A DNA stretch of 64,000 nucleotides from Strigamia acuminata (Eukaryota; Arthropoda; Chilopoda; Geophilomorpha; Linotaeniidae): contig OX442316.1 of NCBI GenBank assembly GCA_949358305.1, positions 13,826,001-13,890,000 of the forward strand, written 5' to 3'. Positions 1-9,076 of this stretch are shown piece by piece; the first letter of the stretch is position 1, and each line of letters starts with the position of its first letter. Under the pieces are notes generated by a model, which saw only the letters and a list, made by a program, of their open reading frames with translations, made no database searches and was not told where the DNA came from. The position numbers and the translations under genes were made by a program.

Positions 1-30
1 ATGTGTAATTTTTTTTAATTGTTGTTTTAG

Positions 31-618
31 GCAATTCGAGATCAATGTCACTCGATTTGTACGACCAATACGTGGGACTTGAAAGTTGCGGTCAATTTCG
101 ATTCACCCCACCGACGCACGCCATTTTGGGTTTTAAACAAGCATTAGAAGAATTTATTGCCGAAGGAGGAGTTACCGCGCGAGGGAAAAGGTGAGAACGA
201 TTTGTAAAAGCTAAATTTGTTCATCACCCGCTTTCTCAATCTACAGGTATCAGGAAAACAATAAAGTGCTGCGTGAGGGAATGAAAACACTCGGATTTAA
301 GGAGTTAGTGCCGTCTGATCACGCTGGTTATATTATTACCACGTATCATTATCCCAACGACGCGAAATTTAAATTCTCCACTTTTTATTCCAAGTTGAAT
401 GATCTGGGTAAAATGAAATGTTTTCCTTTTTTCTTTTATATTTTTAATGTCGATTTTTTTGGAATTTAGGTCAGGTGATTTATCCAGGAAAGTTAACGGA
501 ATCCGATTGCTTTCGAATAGGCAACATCGGGCACATTTTTCCACAAGATACTGCTCATCTTTTAAAATGTATCAAACAAGTGTGCAAAGAGATGTCAATT
601 TCAATTCCAGTTACTTAG
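31..618 (+). CDS. phnW: 2-aminoethylphosphonate--pyruvate transaminase, C-terminal exons (partial)
   Basis: Three exons, 31-190, 247-407 and 470-618, join in frame across introns of 56 and 62 bases with clean GT-AG ends and stop at 616-618. About 155 residues are present, against roughly 365 for the family, so the N-terminal part and the PLP-binding lysine lie left of the window. Family signatures are clear: [12 protein letters not shown], then [37 protein letters not shown], and near the end [20 protein letters not shown]. The last motif and the RFTPPTH block are characteristic of PhnW rather than of the related alanine-glyoxylate aminotransferases. Known family reaction: 2-aminoethylphosphonate plus pyruvate gives phosphonoacetaldehyde plus alanine. 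The 2-base start phase fits a preceding Gly codon (GNSRS). The reading frame is intact, so it looks functional. Bacterial-type metabolism in a spliced insect gene suggests ancient transfer or unusual retention; this is inference. Confidence 0.88.
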
Positions 619-827
619 AAATTCACTGTGGTATTATTAGTAATAGCTCTAGTATTTGAATTACAGTGAAATCTGCATCGGCAAAGAGATCGGCGACAAT
701 TTACCTGACTAAAAAGCGCAGTAAGCCATGATATGGCTGTTAATTCAGAAAAATTATTGTTTTAATTTTAAAAAATCAGAACCGGGATATAAATAATTAG
801 ATGTAGAATTGAATTCTTTATTAAAAC
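619..827. other. Short intergenic stretch after phnW
   Basis: No convincing gene. An acceptor-like ACAG ending near 665 is followed by short open stretches, which could be an alternative 3' exon of the transaminase, but no donor in exon 3 makes a good join. The stretch ends in TTTATT (817-822), which is AATAAA on the minus strand and belongs to the candidate exon that follows. Confidence 0.4.
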
Positions 828-1107
828 CTAACACCCTAACCTCAGCTCACCTATCCTAAATGTTTTTTTGGTTTTTTTCACTTTTTGATATAAAATGTTT
901 TGCTGATTCAAAACATCGATAGCCCGATCACTTGTCAAAACAACACTTTTTATTGGTACCAGTACCTTGAGTAGTTGTCGTAGATGTGTTTCACTGTGTG
1001 CTAAATTTCGATTAACTTTAGAAGAGGAAAATAGCTGATTGGTGAGCAGAACTACCGGTACAAGATGTTTGGACCCATCAGCCATCAATCCACGAAGCGT
1101 ATTTCTT
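828..1107 (-). CDS. Candidate minus-strand terminal exon, unknown protein
   Basis: On the minus strand a TTTCGCAG acceptor at about 1108 opens a frame of 92 codons to a stop at 828-830, with AATAAA (817-822) a few bases beyond. The peptide is charged and leucine-rich (for example HLRQLLKVLVPIKSVVLTSD), with no transmembrane segment, cysteine pattern or family motif that I recognise. No upstream exon was located; sequence to the right is AT-rich with many stops. Convergent with phnW: the two 3' ends lie about 200 bases apart. A chance open frame cannot be excluded; the signal is the combination of acceptor, open frame and immediate poly(A) signal. Confidence 0.3.
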
Positions 1108-1961
1108 CTGCGAAAATGATGACACGTCGTACGTTATCAAAGTTAGAATATTTTTTTCTCATTATTTTTAAGGAACATTGTCATTTCCTCTTACAGTATT
1201 CGAACAGAGCTCACAAATATTTTTTAAAACAGTTTTTCGATATTTTTGTGCGTTTTTATGCCTACTTTGTCGTTCTGAATGGGATTTTTGCTTTCCAGCA
1301 GTTATTAATTAATATTTGGTATCTACCGGTATATCTGGTTCTTTCGTCGCTGTGCAAAGTTGCGCGGCTAAATGTGTATTCATTCGTGCCGAAAATTAAT
1401 TTTTATAAATTTAAAATGTTTTCAAGGTTATTTTATCATCATTGCCACATGATTCGCTGTTATACTTGGAATTTGATTTACAAGCTTGTTGAGAAAGGGT
1501 ATTCGGTTGGAATTTATTCAAGTTTATTAGTTTTTTTAAACATCTTTTTCGTTTCAGATTTCGAATAAAACGCTAACGGAACTGCAATTTATCGTGGTTT
1601 CGGTCATCACTAGCGCTTAACGCCCCAATAGTTTATGAAGCGTTAAATTTTGTTTTGTTTACAGTGGGTTACACGTAGGCAAGTAAGCACGTTTATTTCT
1701 ATTAGATTAGCTGCATACGAAAATTAGAAACACTACAAACACGCTTTTAATTGGTGGTTTGTTTTAGCATTTTCGTGGCGTCAGCGTGAGTAAAATGATA
1801 ACTTCACTGAAGCTGTTCCCGGTATTGAGGGCTTAAGTTATTCCAGGCCTACTTTCCTGTTGTGAAGTACAAGTCCTCGCTGGAACTGCGATTTGCGGTA
1901 ATTGTAATGTAAGTCTGCTGCATTGCTTGGGGTAAGTAAATTTTTGTTTGCATCGATATTC
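1108..1961. other. Non-coding stretch
   Basis: AT-rich sequence without a supported gene. A 167-codon open frame on the + strand (1065-1568) is rich in Phe, Tyr and Leu from T-runs and looks like a compositional artefact. Around 1243-1303 lies a segment (TTGTGCGTTTTT, then GTCGTTCTGAATG, then GATTTTTGCTTTC and AG) that recurs at 2858-2910, so a small direct repeat about 1.6 kb apart is present. An acceptor at 1551-1557 opens a 20-codon frame to a stop at 1618-1620, too little to call. Confidence 0.4.
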
Positions 1962-2240
1962 GATTAGCTGGTAAAGACTAAAGAGATCCGTGTGGTTGTA
2001 AGAGTGGGCGCAACTGCGTTTTTTCATACGTTTTGCATAACAGTTTGATTGTTGCGCTTAACCAGACCGTTTCACTCGTGCAAAATTAGAGTACTTTTTG
2101 TCGGATACGTGCGGGTGCGGAATTCCGCTGTAAAATACGTGATTCAGAGTCGGGAATTACTTTGGACGGTTCTTCAAATGTGTCGAATGATTGAGTGAGG
2201 CAATGCAAGAATGTTGCACGCAGGTTTCTCAAGACAACGA
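1962..2240 (+). repeat. Dispersed repeat, copy A
   Basis: This stretch matches the reverse complement of 16966-17279 over roughly 280-310 bases with indels. Shared blocks include GATTAGCTGG, TACGTTTTGCAT, CAACCAGACCG or TAACCAGACCG, GTAAAATACGTGATTCAGAG and GCAAGAATGTTGCA. The copies differ at many positions, so it is an old family. Copy B keeps a frame of about 40 codons in one orientation that copy A has lost. No terminal repeats or known protein were identified, so the class of element is unknown. Confidence 0.7.
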
Positions 2241-2965
2241 GCAATTGCTATCGTCGCTCAATTTAACTTTTGACGGGTGAACACTCGGGCAATCTGTAAA
2301 TCCAAATTGTTGCTTGCCATTTATTTATTTTATTTTATTTACATCAAAATGTGTCAATTCAATATCGCGATGATTTTAAAAGGCACGAATTGTTCAACAC
2401 GATCGCTCTTCGCAGAATAATGTTAGAAACATAGAAACATCAAGTCAACAACTTCATCACGAACGAAATCAAACGAGAGATTTATGGATTAAATTATCAG
2501 ATATGAGCGCATATTATAGATTAAACAGAATAATTTATTAAAAACCTCATTTTTAATTGCAGTAAAAATATCAACCAGAACAGACAAACCGCATTGACCA
2601 AAGGATTTCCAAACGGACAACTAAGTTTTCAGCCCAAAGTTGCCTGCAATAATTATTACATGGAAATCGACGCTGTCGGGCTGATTAGATCGAGTGTTTC
2701 GCTGTGCAACCACAACAACAACGCCAACCGCACGAGTTAGACGGCGACACAATGACGACGATGCCTTTATCGTATGGACTCGCCACTTCCGACAGATGGG
2801 ATGGGATTTCAGAGAGAAGATAAACAATCACCGTATTTATGATTAATTTTCTGTAATTTGTGCGTTTTTACTTCAAATTTGTCGTTCTGAATGTGATTTT
2901 TGCTTTCTAGCACCATGTTATTTATCTAATTGTGAGGTGTCTGCTCTCTCATTAAAGCTTTATCA
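2241..2965. other. Non-coding stretch
   Basis: AT-rich with no supported gene. The second member of the small direct repeat (2858-2910, compare 1243-1303) lies here. Both members begin with GTGCGTTTTT and end in a pyrimidine tract plus AG, so each looks like a 50-base intron, but the flanking sequence does not align as exons. Confidence 0.4.
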
Positions 2966-3335
2966 TTAGGTACCGTCCTGTTGCTAGTCACTGAACTCTT
3001 CTTTGGAACTACCATGAGCACTGACCACGAGAAACCGTCCTGTTACTGTCACTATACACTTAATGGAACTGTACCATTAGGTACCGTCCTGTCAGTAGTC
3101 ACTGAATACACCTTTGCCCTTTGGGATTCTACCATGAGGTGTCGTCCTATTGCTAGATACTGCCTTTGACTATCATTAAGCTTCGTCCTATTGCTAGATA
3201 CTGCCTTTGACTATCATTAAGCTTCGTCCTGTCGCTAGTCATTGCTGCCTTTGAAACTCTAGCATTGGGTTCCGTCCTGTCGCTAGTCATCGCTGCTTTT
3301 GGAACTCTGAAATTGGGTTCCGTCCTGTCGCTAGA
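2966..3335 (-). repeat. Left arm of an inverted tandem array
   Basis: At least seven units share CGTCCTGT followed by CGCTAGTCA or a close variant, starting near 2974, 3036, 3085, 3143, 3184, 3225, 3273 and 3321. Spacing is irregular (41-62 bases) and units are diverged. The motif is the reverse complement of the tandem unit at 3368-3541, so the two arrays face each other around a spacer of about 30 bases. Such an arrangement can fold back, as in foldback elements or inverted satellite blocks. Confidence 0.75.
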
Positions 3336-3367
3336 CGAAACGATTGGTAAAGTCCTTCTCCCGAGTT

Positions 3368-3541
3368 GTGACTAGTGGCAGGATGATACCTAATGATAAA
3401 GTTCTAGAGAGGTGCGCCGTGACTAGCGACAGGATGATACCTTATGATAAAGTTCCAGAAAGGTGCGCCGTGACTAGCGGCAGGATGATACCGAATGATA
3501 AAGTTCCAGAGAGGTGCGCCGTGACTAGCGGCAGGACAACA
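3368..3541 (+). repeat. Right arm: 51-bp tandem repeat
   Basis: GTGACTAG starts at 3368, 3419, 3470 and 3521, exactly 51 bases apart, with unit content GTGACTAGCGGCAGGATGAT then ACC, AATGATAAAGTTC and AGAGAGGTGCGCC. Because 51 is a multiple of three, the array is open in one frame (within 3344-3568) and would encode a 17-residue repeat beginning RMIPNDKVPERCAVTSG. No start context or domain supports translation. It is the better-conserved arm; the left arm has irregular spacing. Confidence 0.85.
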
Positions 3542-4979
3542 CCGAATAATTTCGATTGCAGCAATTAGTCGCATTAAAATACCTCTTTACCACAGAACAT
3601 TCACCAGTTGAAGAATGATACCCGTTCGTACAACACACACAGACAAACGAAAGGACGAATACTTCATGGCTGCATTGAGAAGGAACAAACACTACGAGAA
3701 ACAACAGTGACAAGGAACAGAAAAAACGATAGAGACAGTAACAAGGAACAGAAGAAAACAACGGTGAAATACATTGACAGGGACAAACAGAAACATAATG
3801 ATGGCACAAGTGTATTCGAGAAAAAAGCCAATACCATATTTAGGATTAGCATACTTAACCGTATCAAGTGTACACAAGATAAAGTATAATCACCTTTGAC
3901 GTGATCTGATTAATCCACACCAACCTAAACAAACAATACACACAAGACCGGTATTATAAAGTTTGTTTATATTTACTTTAATGTTAAAACATATCCGATG
4001 ACACATTAAATTAATTGTACAGCTACTGGGTACATTACAACCAATACAACACCCCATACAAAGAAAATAACAATGTTGACTTGTAACCCAGTGATTAAAG
4101 GAAACTTACCTCGCGTATGATTAATGCACACTCACTTGGTAAAGTGTGAATTTATTGGAACAAGAAGAAGCACGATTGCTTACAAGTTTGTGCTAATTCA
4201 CACCTCTCAACAAAACATTCCTTTTAAGTTCGAAGGAAACACCTTCGAAAATGAAGAATTAACAACTGGACAATACTTCATTGCATGGTTAGGAATAATA
4301 AGGTAAGAATACTCGTGCACTGCAGATGGAACAATGCTCTTTTGCTCTTTCAACCGTTCTAAGTTCTTCGTTCGTCGTTCTGCCAGCACTATGCCAGCTG
4401 TTCGTTTGTCTACCATTTCATAATCATTTCACAATTAAATCCTATTAAAGTAAAATATCACTACAAACTAACTATAAATATTAGAGTACGTGTCTTTTCT
4501 GCAGTCTATTTCTAAATAGATCAAATATTATAAAAGTGCAATTAACTCTTAATTGAATACTTCTTGCTTTTCTCACAATTAATAGTTCTCACCTGATTGG
4601 TGAGTTTAAAACTATTTTACATTGGTTTGAAAGCCAACTCATTATTGAGTTTAAATAAAACTAAAATAACATTTCCTAAGAGCTTAATCTTCTTGTTGGA
4701 TGAAGGTGAGCGTGAGTGGGGTTAGGCTTAGGCTTCTCCGTGATGAGGAGACTTCATACAATTTCAGTTTATAGGTTTATTGATGATGATGACCACCGTC
4801 GTACTGTGCACGCACAAACAACGTTAAGCAACATATTTCTCGTTATTTCATAAACAATAATATTTAATTTAGAAAATCAATAAACTTTTAAAATCAAATA
4901 GTATAAAATCCTCCCCATATTGCCTAATCCTTTATTTCGCTGTGAAAACTCATTGCGCTGACTTTTTTGGTAGAAAATC
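3542..4979. other. Non-coding stretch with weak exon-like signals
   Basis: No gene is supported. Two overlapping opposite-strand frames occur near 4124-4416. The + frame (4124-4306) runs into a good donor (AAG/GTAAGAA near 4311). The minus frame (4207-4416) starts at an ATG and holds 69 codons. Neither shows a family motif and at most one can be real. The 3608-3889 frame is built on purine-rich, partly repeated sequence (GACA, AACAAGGAACAGAA) and is probably chance. The rest is AT-rich. Confidence 0.35.
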
Positions 4980-5061
4980 TCATTCACTGGACTGGTGTTG
5001 GTCTTTTCCATTTTCGCTTCTATTTTCGTGTGGCCCGTTCGGTTCCACTAGGTCGTAGAAC
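4980..5061 (-). CDS. Candidate minus-strand terminal exon, 27 codons
   Basis: A minus-strand acceptor (TTTACAG ending at 5062) opens a hydrophilic frame ending at a stop at 4980-4982. The peptide begins FYDLVEPNGPHENRSE and is rich in Asn, Glu, Gln and Ser, like a disordered C-terminus. A donor (CAGAG/GTTAGT, exon edge 5325) lies 263 bases upstream on that strand, and its open exon joins in phase (AG/G gives Arg). That upstream exon runs into the 53-bp satellite, so its 5' part is unclear. Function unknown. Confidence 0.3.
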
Positions 5062-5352
5062 CTGTAAATAAATATTCACAACTGTTAACCTTTTATACTT
5101 CTTTTATACGTGTCAGAAGTTTAAACTACATCAAAAACATGTTAAACTTTGGTTCGGAGTCCAAAAAAGAAAAAAAGTAGTTCCGGCTTTGGAATTTGAC
5201 GGATTCGAACTCGAAATTCCATCTAAAACTACCAGCTAAAATTTCCAGCAAACAATAACTACAACACTGATAATAATAACGCTAATGATTTTTTAAAACA
5301 TTTTTATAAAATTGAAATACTAACCTCTGAAAAACGTAACAAGCGGCCGCCG

Positions 5353-5653
5353 TGACTTTTCGTGCGAAACCTCCCTAATGCGACCAAAACCACTCTTTTT
5401 TGCGACCACTTTTCTTACAAAACCTCCCTAATGCGACCAAAAACACTCCTTTTTGCGACCACTTATCGTGCAAAACCTTCCTAATGCGACCAAAACCACT
5501 CCTTTTTGCGACCACTTTTCTTACAAAACCTCCCTAATGCGACCAAAAACACTCCTTTTAGCGACCACTTTTAGTGCAAAACCTCTCTAATGCGACCAAA
5601 AACACTGCTTTTAGCGACCACTTTTCGTGCAAAATCTCCCTAATGCGACCAAA
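5353..5653. repeat. 53-bp tandem satellite, about 5.7 copies
   Basis: TAATGCGACC starts at 5376, 5429, 5482, 5535, 5588 and 5641, exactly 53 bases apart. The unit contains two GCGACCA-type boxes (TAATGCGACCAAAA and TTTGCGACCACTTTT), giving a half-unit feel, plus CAAAACCTCCC. Copies differ by only a few substitutions, so the array is fairly young. It ends about 30 bases before the first recognisable Dscam-like exon fragment, replacing the place where upstream exons would be. Confidence 0.92.
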
Positions 5654-5680
5654 ACACATCACCAAAGGAGACATCACTTC

Positions 5681-7290
5681 GCTGGAAGTTTTGGTCTGAA
5701 AAAGAAAAATCAATACAGATTCTGGGTGACTGCTTCGATTAAAATTGGAGAAGGTCCAAAATCGGAAGTGTTAATTGCATCACCGGGAGATATCAACACT
5801 AAGAGTAGTAGAATATCAAAAAAGTGAACATTTTTGCCAATTTTTTTTCTTTGTAGTTCCTGTCAAATCCGACTCTGCTGTCAAGTCCACACTTACGTTG
5901 CCGTACAAAGCCGTAGGTATTTCAATACCGGATGGAAAATGGAGCAGGAGGGAAAAGATTGTTGATAAAAGTGATCGTCTGTACGTAACTCTGACAATCA
6001 CAAATATTCAAGAAAAAGACGCGGGAAATTACAGCTGCAAATTGAACAATCATTTTGGAATGGATCAAGTTGTTTATACTTTAATCGTCCTCGGTTTGTA
6101 ATCCAGTTAAATGTAATCGAATCTTATTGAATTAACGAATAAATATATTTCTTTTTATCACCAGCTCCACCGAGCAAACCGAACTTGGCGGTCACTTTGG
6201 TTACGTCAACTACTCTCGATGTGCAATGGAAAGTTGCAATTAAAGGCGCAAGTCCAATTCTAGGTATGTACCAAAAAAATCACACATTGTTTGTAAATAG
6301 TAAAGTCGATCTATTTTTTTCTTTTTAGGTTATTTGTTTCATTTTAAAAAAGAATTTGGGGCTTGGCAAGTTATTGAAATTACCGGTATCGATTGTACGA
6401 TTTACAATGTGGCTAGAATTACCACTTGTGCGTAATACTAATAGGCGTAACTTAAATAAATTTGGGCAGAGTGAACAATCAAAAACACTAACTGTACGAA
6501 CTAAAGGCTTATAGGTATTTAGACAAATATATAAAATAAAAAAATTTAAATGTTTACATTTAAATAACTATTTTTTGTTTCAGTCGGTGATATTCCTCCC
6601 ACCATTCGGCTGGACGTGTCCTATTTTGAATTTTGTCACCGAGTACAAAGTCAAGTCCCAAAATAAATGGTGCATGGCGACGAGTGACATTAAACCGGAT
6701 CAGAAAAGATTCGTGATTCGTGATTTAACTCCTGCCACTTGGTACGTTCTTCGAACGGTCCATCCATAGTAGAATACACTTTTGCCAAGTTGACTTTAAC
6801 TGGAGGTTGGATTCGAGTTTATAATCGATACCAGTTTGTTTATTAACACACCATAGTTTTTGTTTCAGCGACTATCACACCGATCGGAATGATCAATGAC
6901 ATCAATCCCAGTTGCAAATGTCCTCAACTTGTTTGATTTAAAAATCGTTGTACGCCGTTTATATTTGCGGTTGCGCTTATTTTAATATGTATTTGTGCTC
7001 GCAGATCGTCAAAACAAAAGCATAAAAAGAAAGGTAAGTGAGTGAGTGGTGTTTTCCGTACGGTTGTATTTTTTGAGTATAGTCGATTGGTTTTGTTTCG
7101 CAGAAACTAAGAAAAGGAGTAGTAATCACAAAAGCGAAAACAACCACAGCCGGCCGCCACAAAAGAGGCAGAAAAAAAGATGACGTTTATGTTGACACTG
7201 GATTTACAAATTTTCAAAGAAACCAGCCGATGTCGTCGGGAGTTCAGCGAGATCATAAAAATCGCCAATCGCGTTTGCCACGAGAATGTA
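5681..7290 (+). pseudogene. Dscam-like cell-adhesion gene remnant (FN4 end, Ig10, FN5, FN6, TM, start of tail)
   Basis: Fragments appear in the order of the Dscam membrane-proximal ectodomain: FN4 end (YRFWVTASIKIGEGPKSE, from 5711); Ig10 (5857-6093, DAGNYSC present); FN5 (6165-6263 and 6329-about 6506, APPSKPNLAVTLVTSTTLDV then GQSEQSKTLTVRTKG); FN6 (6584-6805, IKPDQKRFVIRDLTPATWYV); a hydrophobic TM exon (6869-7033, FIFAVALILICICARR); and a basic tail exon (7104-7290). Several acceptors and donors survive. Breaks: the FN4-Ig10 join is out of frame; the first Ig10 cysteine is Tyr (LPYKAVG); one frame change near 6430 in FN5; an internal deletion with frame change just after 6584; another near 6767; one near 6915 before the TM; one in the tail near 7175. 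The intact neighbours (phnW, BEL ORF, GPCR) argue against assembly error. A functional Dscam parent presumably lies elsewhere. Confidence 0.82.
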
Positions 7291-7714
7291 GTGAGTACAA
7301 AATAGATTTCTACAATATTTTTTTATTTTTTATTACAATACCAAATACTGATCGAATCAAATTTGGCGATGAGATTCAAAAAGACTCCGAAAAGTGAATA
7401 CATTTTTTAATTTCCGTTTTTTAAAGTTCTAAAATGTAATGTTTTGACAATGGCGGACGGGGAGCGGGAGGATTTGTCACATGAGGGACAACACCAACAA
7501 CAAAGAAAATATAATATTTGTTAACGGTTACTCGCTATTGTACAATGTTTACGTGGTTTTTTGTTCCTAAACTATAGTTGAGTGAGTAAAACAATAATAT
7601 AACTTACACGTTGACCAATAATTTCAGCCGACATCTCGTCATCAATCTTCACAGTGCCGGATCGGATACCATTCGGTTCTAGAAAATAAAACGGGCGCCA
7701 TATATTTATCAGTG
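7291..7714. other. Non-coding stretch with two short frames
   Basis: After the Dscam-like remnant there is an ATG frame at 7450 (24 codons, MADGEREDLSHEGQ start). An acceptor TTTCAG ending near 7626 is followed by about 20 codons to a TAA overlapping AATAAA near 7685. Either could be relics of the Dscam-like cytoplasmic tail or 3' end, but I see no alignment I trust. Confidence 0.3.
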
Positions 7715-7900
7715 AAGCCGTAACGAGCATGCGCGCGTGGGCGCGCCGCGTCGTGGCAATTCCTACAAATAGAAATGTTATTAGATGCGAAAAGTAAACT
7801 ACAGAGCGTAGTTACATGTTTGTGGCAATTTTTATCACCAGGTGACAATTCGCACCAAGCTGACGTCTTTTTCAAAATTTTCTGGGATTTTTGATTGGAT
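7715..7900 (+). promoter_or_regulatory. GC-rich promoter-like block
   Basis: In an AT-rich setting this stretch carries GAGCATGCGCGCGTGGGCGC (7725-7744), resembling the NRF1/erect-wing palindrome GCGCATGCGC, a CRE-like TGACGTCT (7861-7868) and an inverted CCAAT box (GATTGG, 7893-7898). The elements precede the first donor of the small + strand unit that ends at the poly(A) signal at 8745. Housekeeping-type promoters combine such motifs; assignment here is inference. Confidence 0.4.
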
Positions 7901-8770
7901 ATTCAAATAAGATGATGCAGCATTTTTATTTTTGTGTAAATTTTCACCGAAATTTTCACTAGTTTTTTTCCTGCTCGAAGCGAAGCATCCAACGGTATTT
8001 GGATTTGGTGAGTTTTTCTTTTCTTTACTTTACTACTTCTTTGTTAGCTTTTAGTTATTAGCTTAAATTTAGTTTTTATTTCTTGCTTTTCAGTTATGCG
8101 AGTGAATATTTAATTTGTTTCTTTAGTTTTGTTTAATATTTTATAAATATTTTATTTAACTTTATTTTAGAATGGAAATTTCGTTATTAATCTTTTGTCA
8201 ATTGATAATTTTATTTACATATTATACATTTTCTTAAGTTGCTAATTTTGCATTTTTTAATAATAGGTTTGCCGACGCACGAGTTGAATGACGCGGACGA
8301 CAACGGCAACATGGATACCGGAGCTTATGCATAAAAGACGAATCCTCGGCCAATTCCGTGACAGCTAAACCGATTTCCAGATTTTATATTTTAATTTTAT
8401 TTATAATTATTACATAATTTCTACTGTATAATTTCAATTTTGTATCAGTTTCATTTATAATTTTGTATAATTTTGTATAATTTTATTTTCGCATAATTAT
8501 GTATGAACGTTTTTTTTTCAGATTAACAAACATCAGGAAGACATCGTGGGACATTTTGAAGGGGCCCAGAGCGTGGCACACTCTGGGTCCTGGGTGTGGT
8601 AATACGGCGGAGTCTCAAGGGGGATGTTTACCCGAGATTATCCTTAAATGGTCCGTTATAACCCGCTTAAACCTTTGATTAGCCATTTATTTTCCTTTTA
8701 AGGAAAAATTTGTAAATATTATATGTGAAGTGTATTTTTATTTCAATAAAGTTTTATTTTCTATAAGCTA
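7901..8770 (+). other. Small spliced transcription unit, unknown product
   Basis: A donor after 8007 (GGATTTG/GTGAGT) and an acceptor before 8267 (AATAATAG) join in phase into a frame ending ...LPTHELNDADDNGNMDTGAYA (in two pieces across codons 8269-8331) with stop 8332-8334. No upstream ATG in that frame was found. An overlapping ATG at 8289 gives a 26-codon frame instead. A further acceptor (TTTTTTTTCAG ending 8521) opens a GC-richer exon with a hairpin CCCAGAG...CTCTGGG near 8568-8590, and AATAAA at 8745-8750 supplies a 3' end. It may be a short-protein gene or a non-coding RNA. The promoter-like block lies immediately upstream. Confidence 0.4.
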
Positions 8771-8944
8771 TGTCATTTATTCGCAAAAATATTCTAAGTC
8801 CAAAAAAGGCGAATTGCTGCCAAATTTTTATAGGTTTGGACTTAGTATAAAAAAGGGGATGGTGGGTATATAGATTCCTCATTTTATTTGTACGTTTATT
8901 AATAAAATGACAACAAGTTTTAATTAAAAGTACATAGTATGTAA

Positions 8945-8988
8945 TTATAATTTTTATGTAGTTGAATAAAACTACATAAAAATTATAA
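8945..8988. repeat. Perfect 19-bp hairpin between convergent 3' ends
   Basis: TTATAATTTTTATGTAGTT (8945-8963) is followed by the loop GAATAA and the exact reverse complement (8970-8988). It lies between the poly(A) signal of the + unit (8745) and the stop of the minus unit (9077). It could be the end of a small inverted-repeat element, or a fold in one or both 3' UTRs. Confidence 0.8.
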
Positions 8989-9076
8989 AGACACAACGCA
9001 AATAAATTTTATTAACCTTTAAAAATACAAAAAGTACAATGAAATGAAGAGAAAATTATAATATGTCAAAATAAAA

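Noticed and set aside
1065-1568. 167-codon + strand open frame
   Set aside because: Very rich in Phe/Tyr/Leu/Ile from T-runs, overlaps the opposite-strand candidate exon, and shows no domain.
1243-2910. Duplicated exon with intron (segments 1243-1303 and 2858-2910)
   Set aside because: Only the intron-like 50 bases match; flanking exonic sequence does not align, so it is listed as a small direct repeat only.
4700-4730. GGTTAGGCTTAGGC resembling the insect telomere repeat TTAGG
   Set aside because: Only two imperfect units with altered spacing; chance.
5353-5653. CRISPR-like array
   Set aside because: The whole 53-bp unit is conserved with no variable spacers; it is a plain satellite in a eukaryotic genome.
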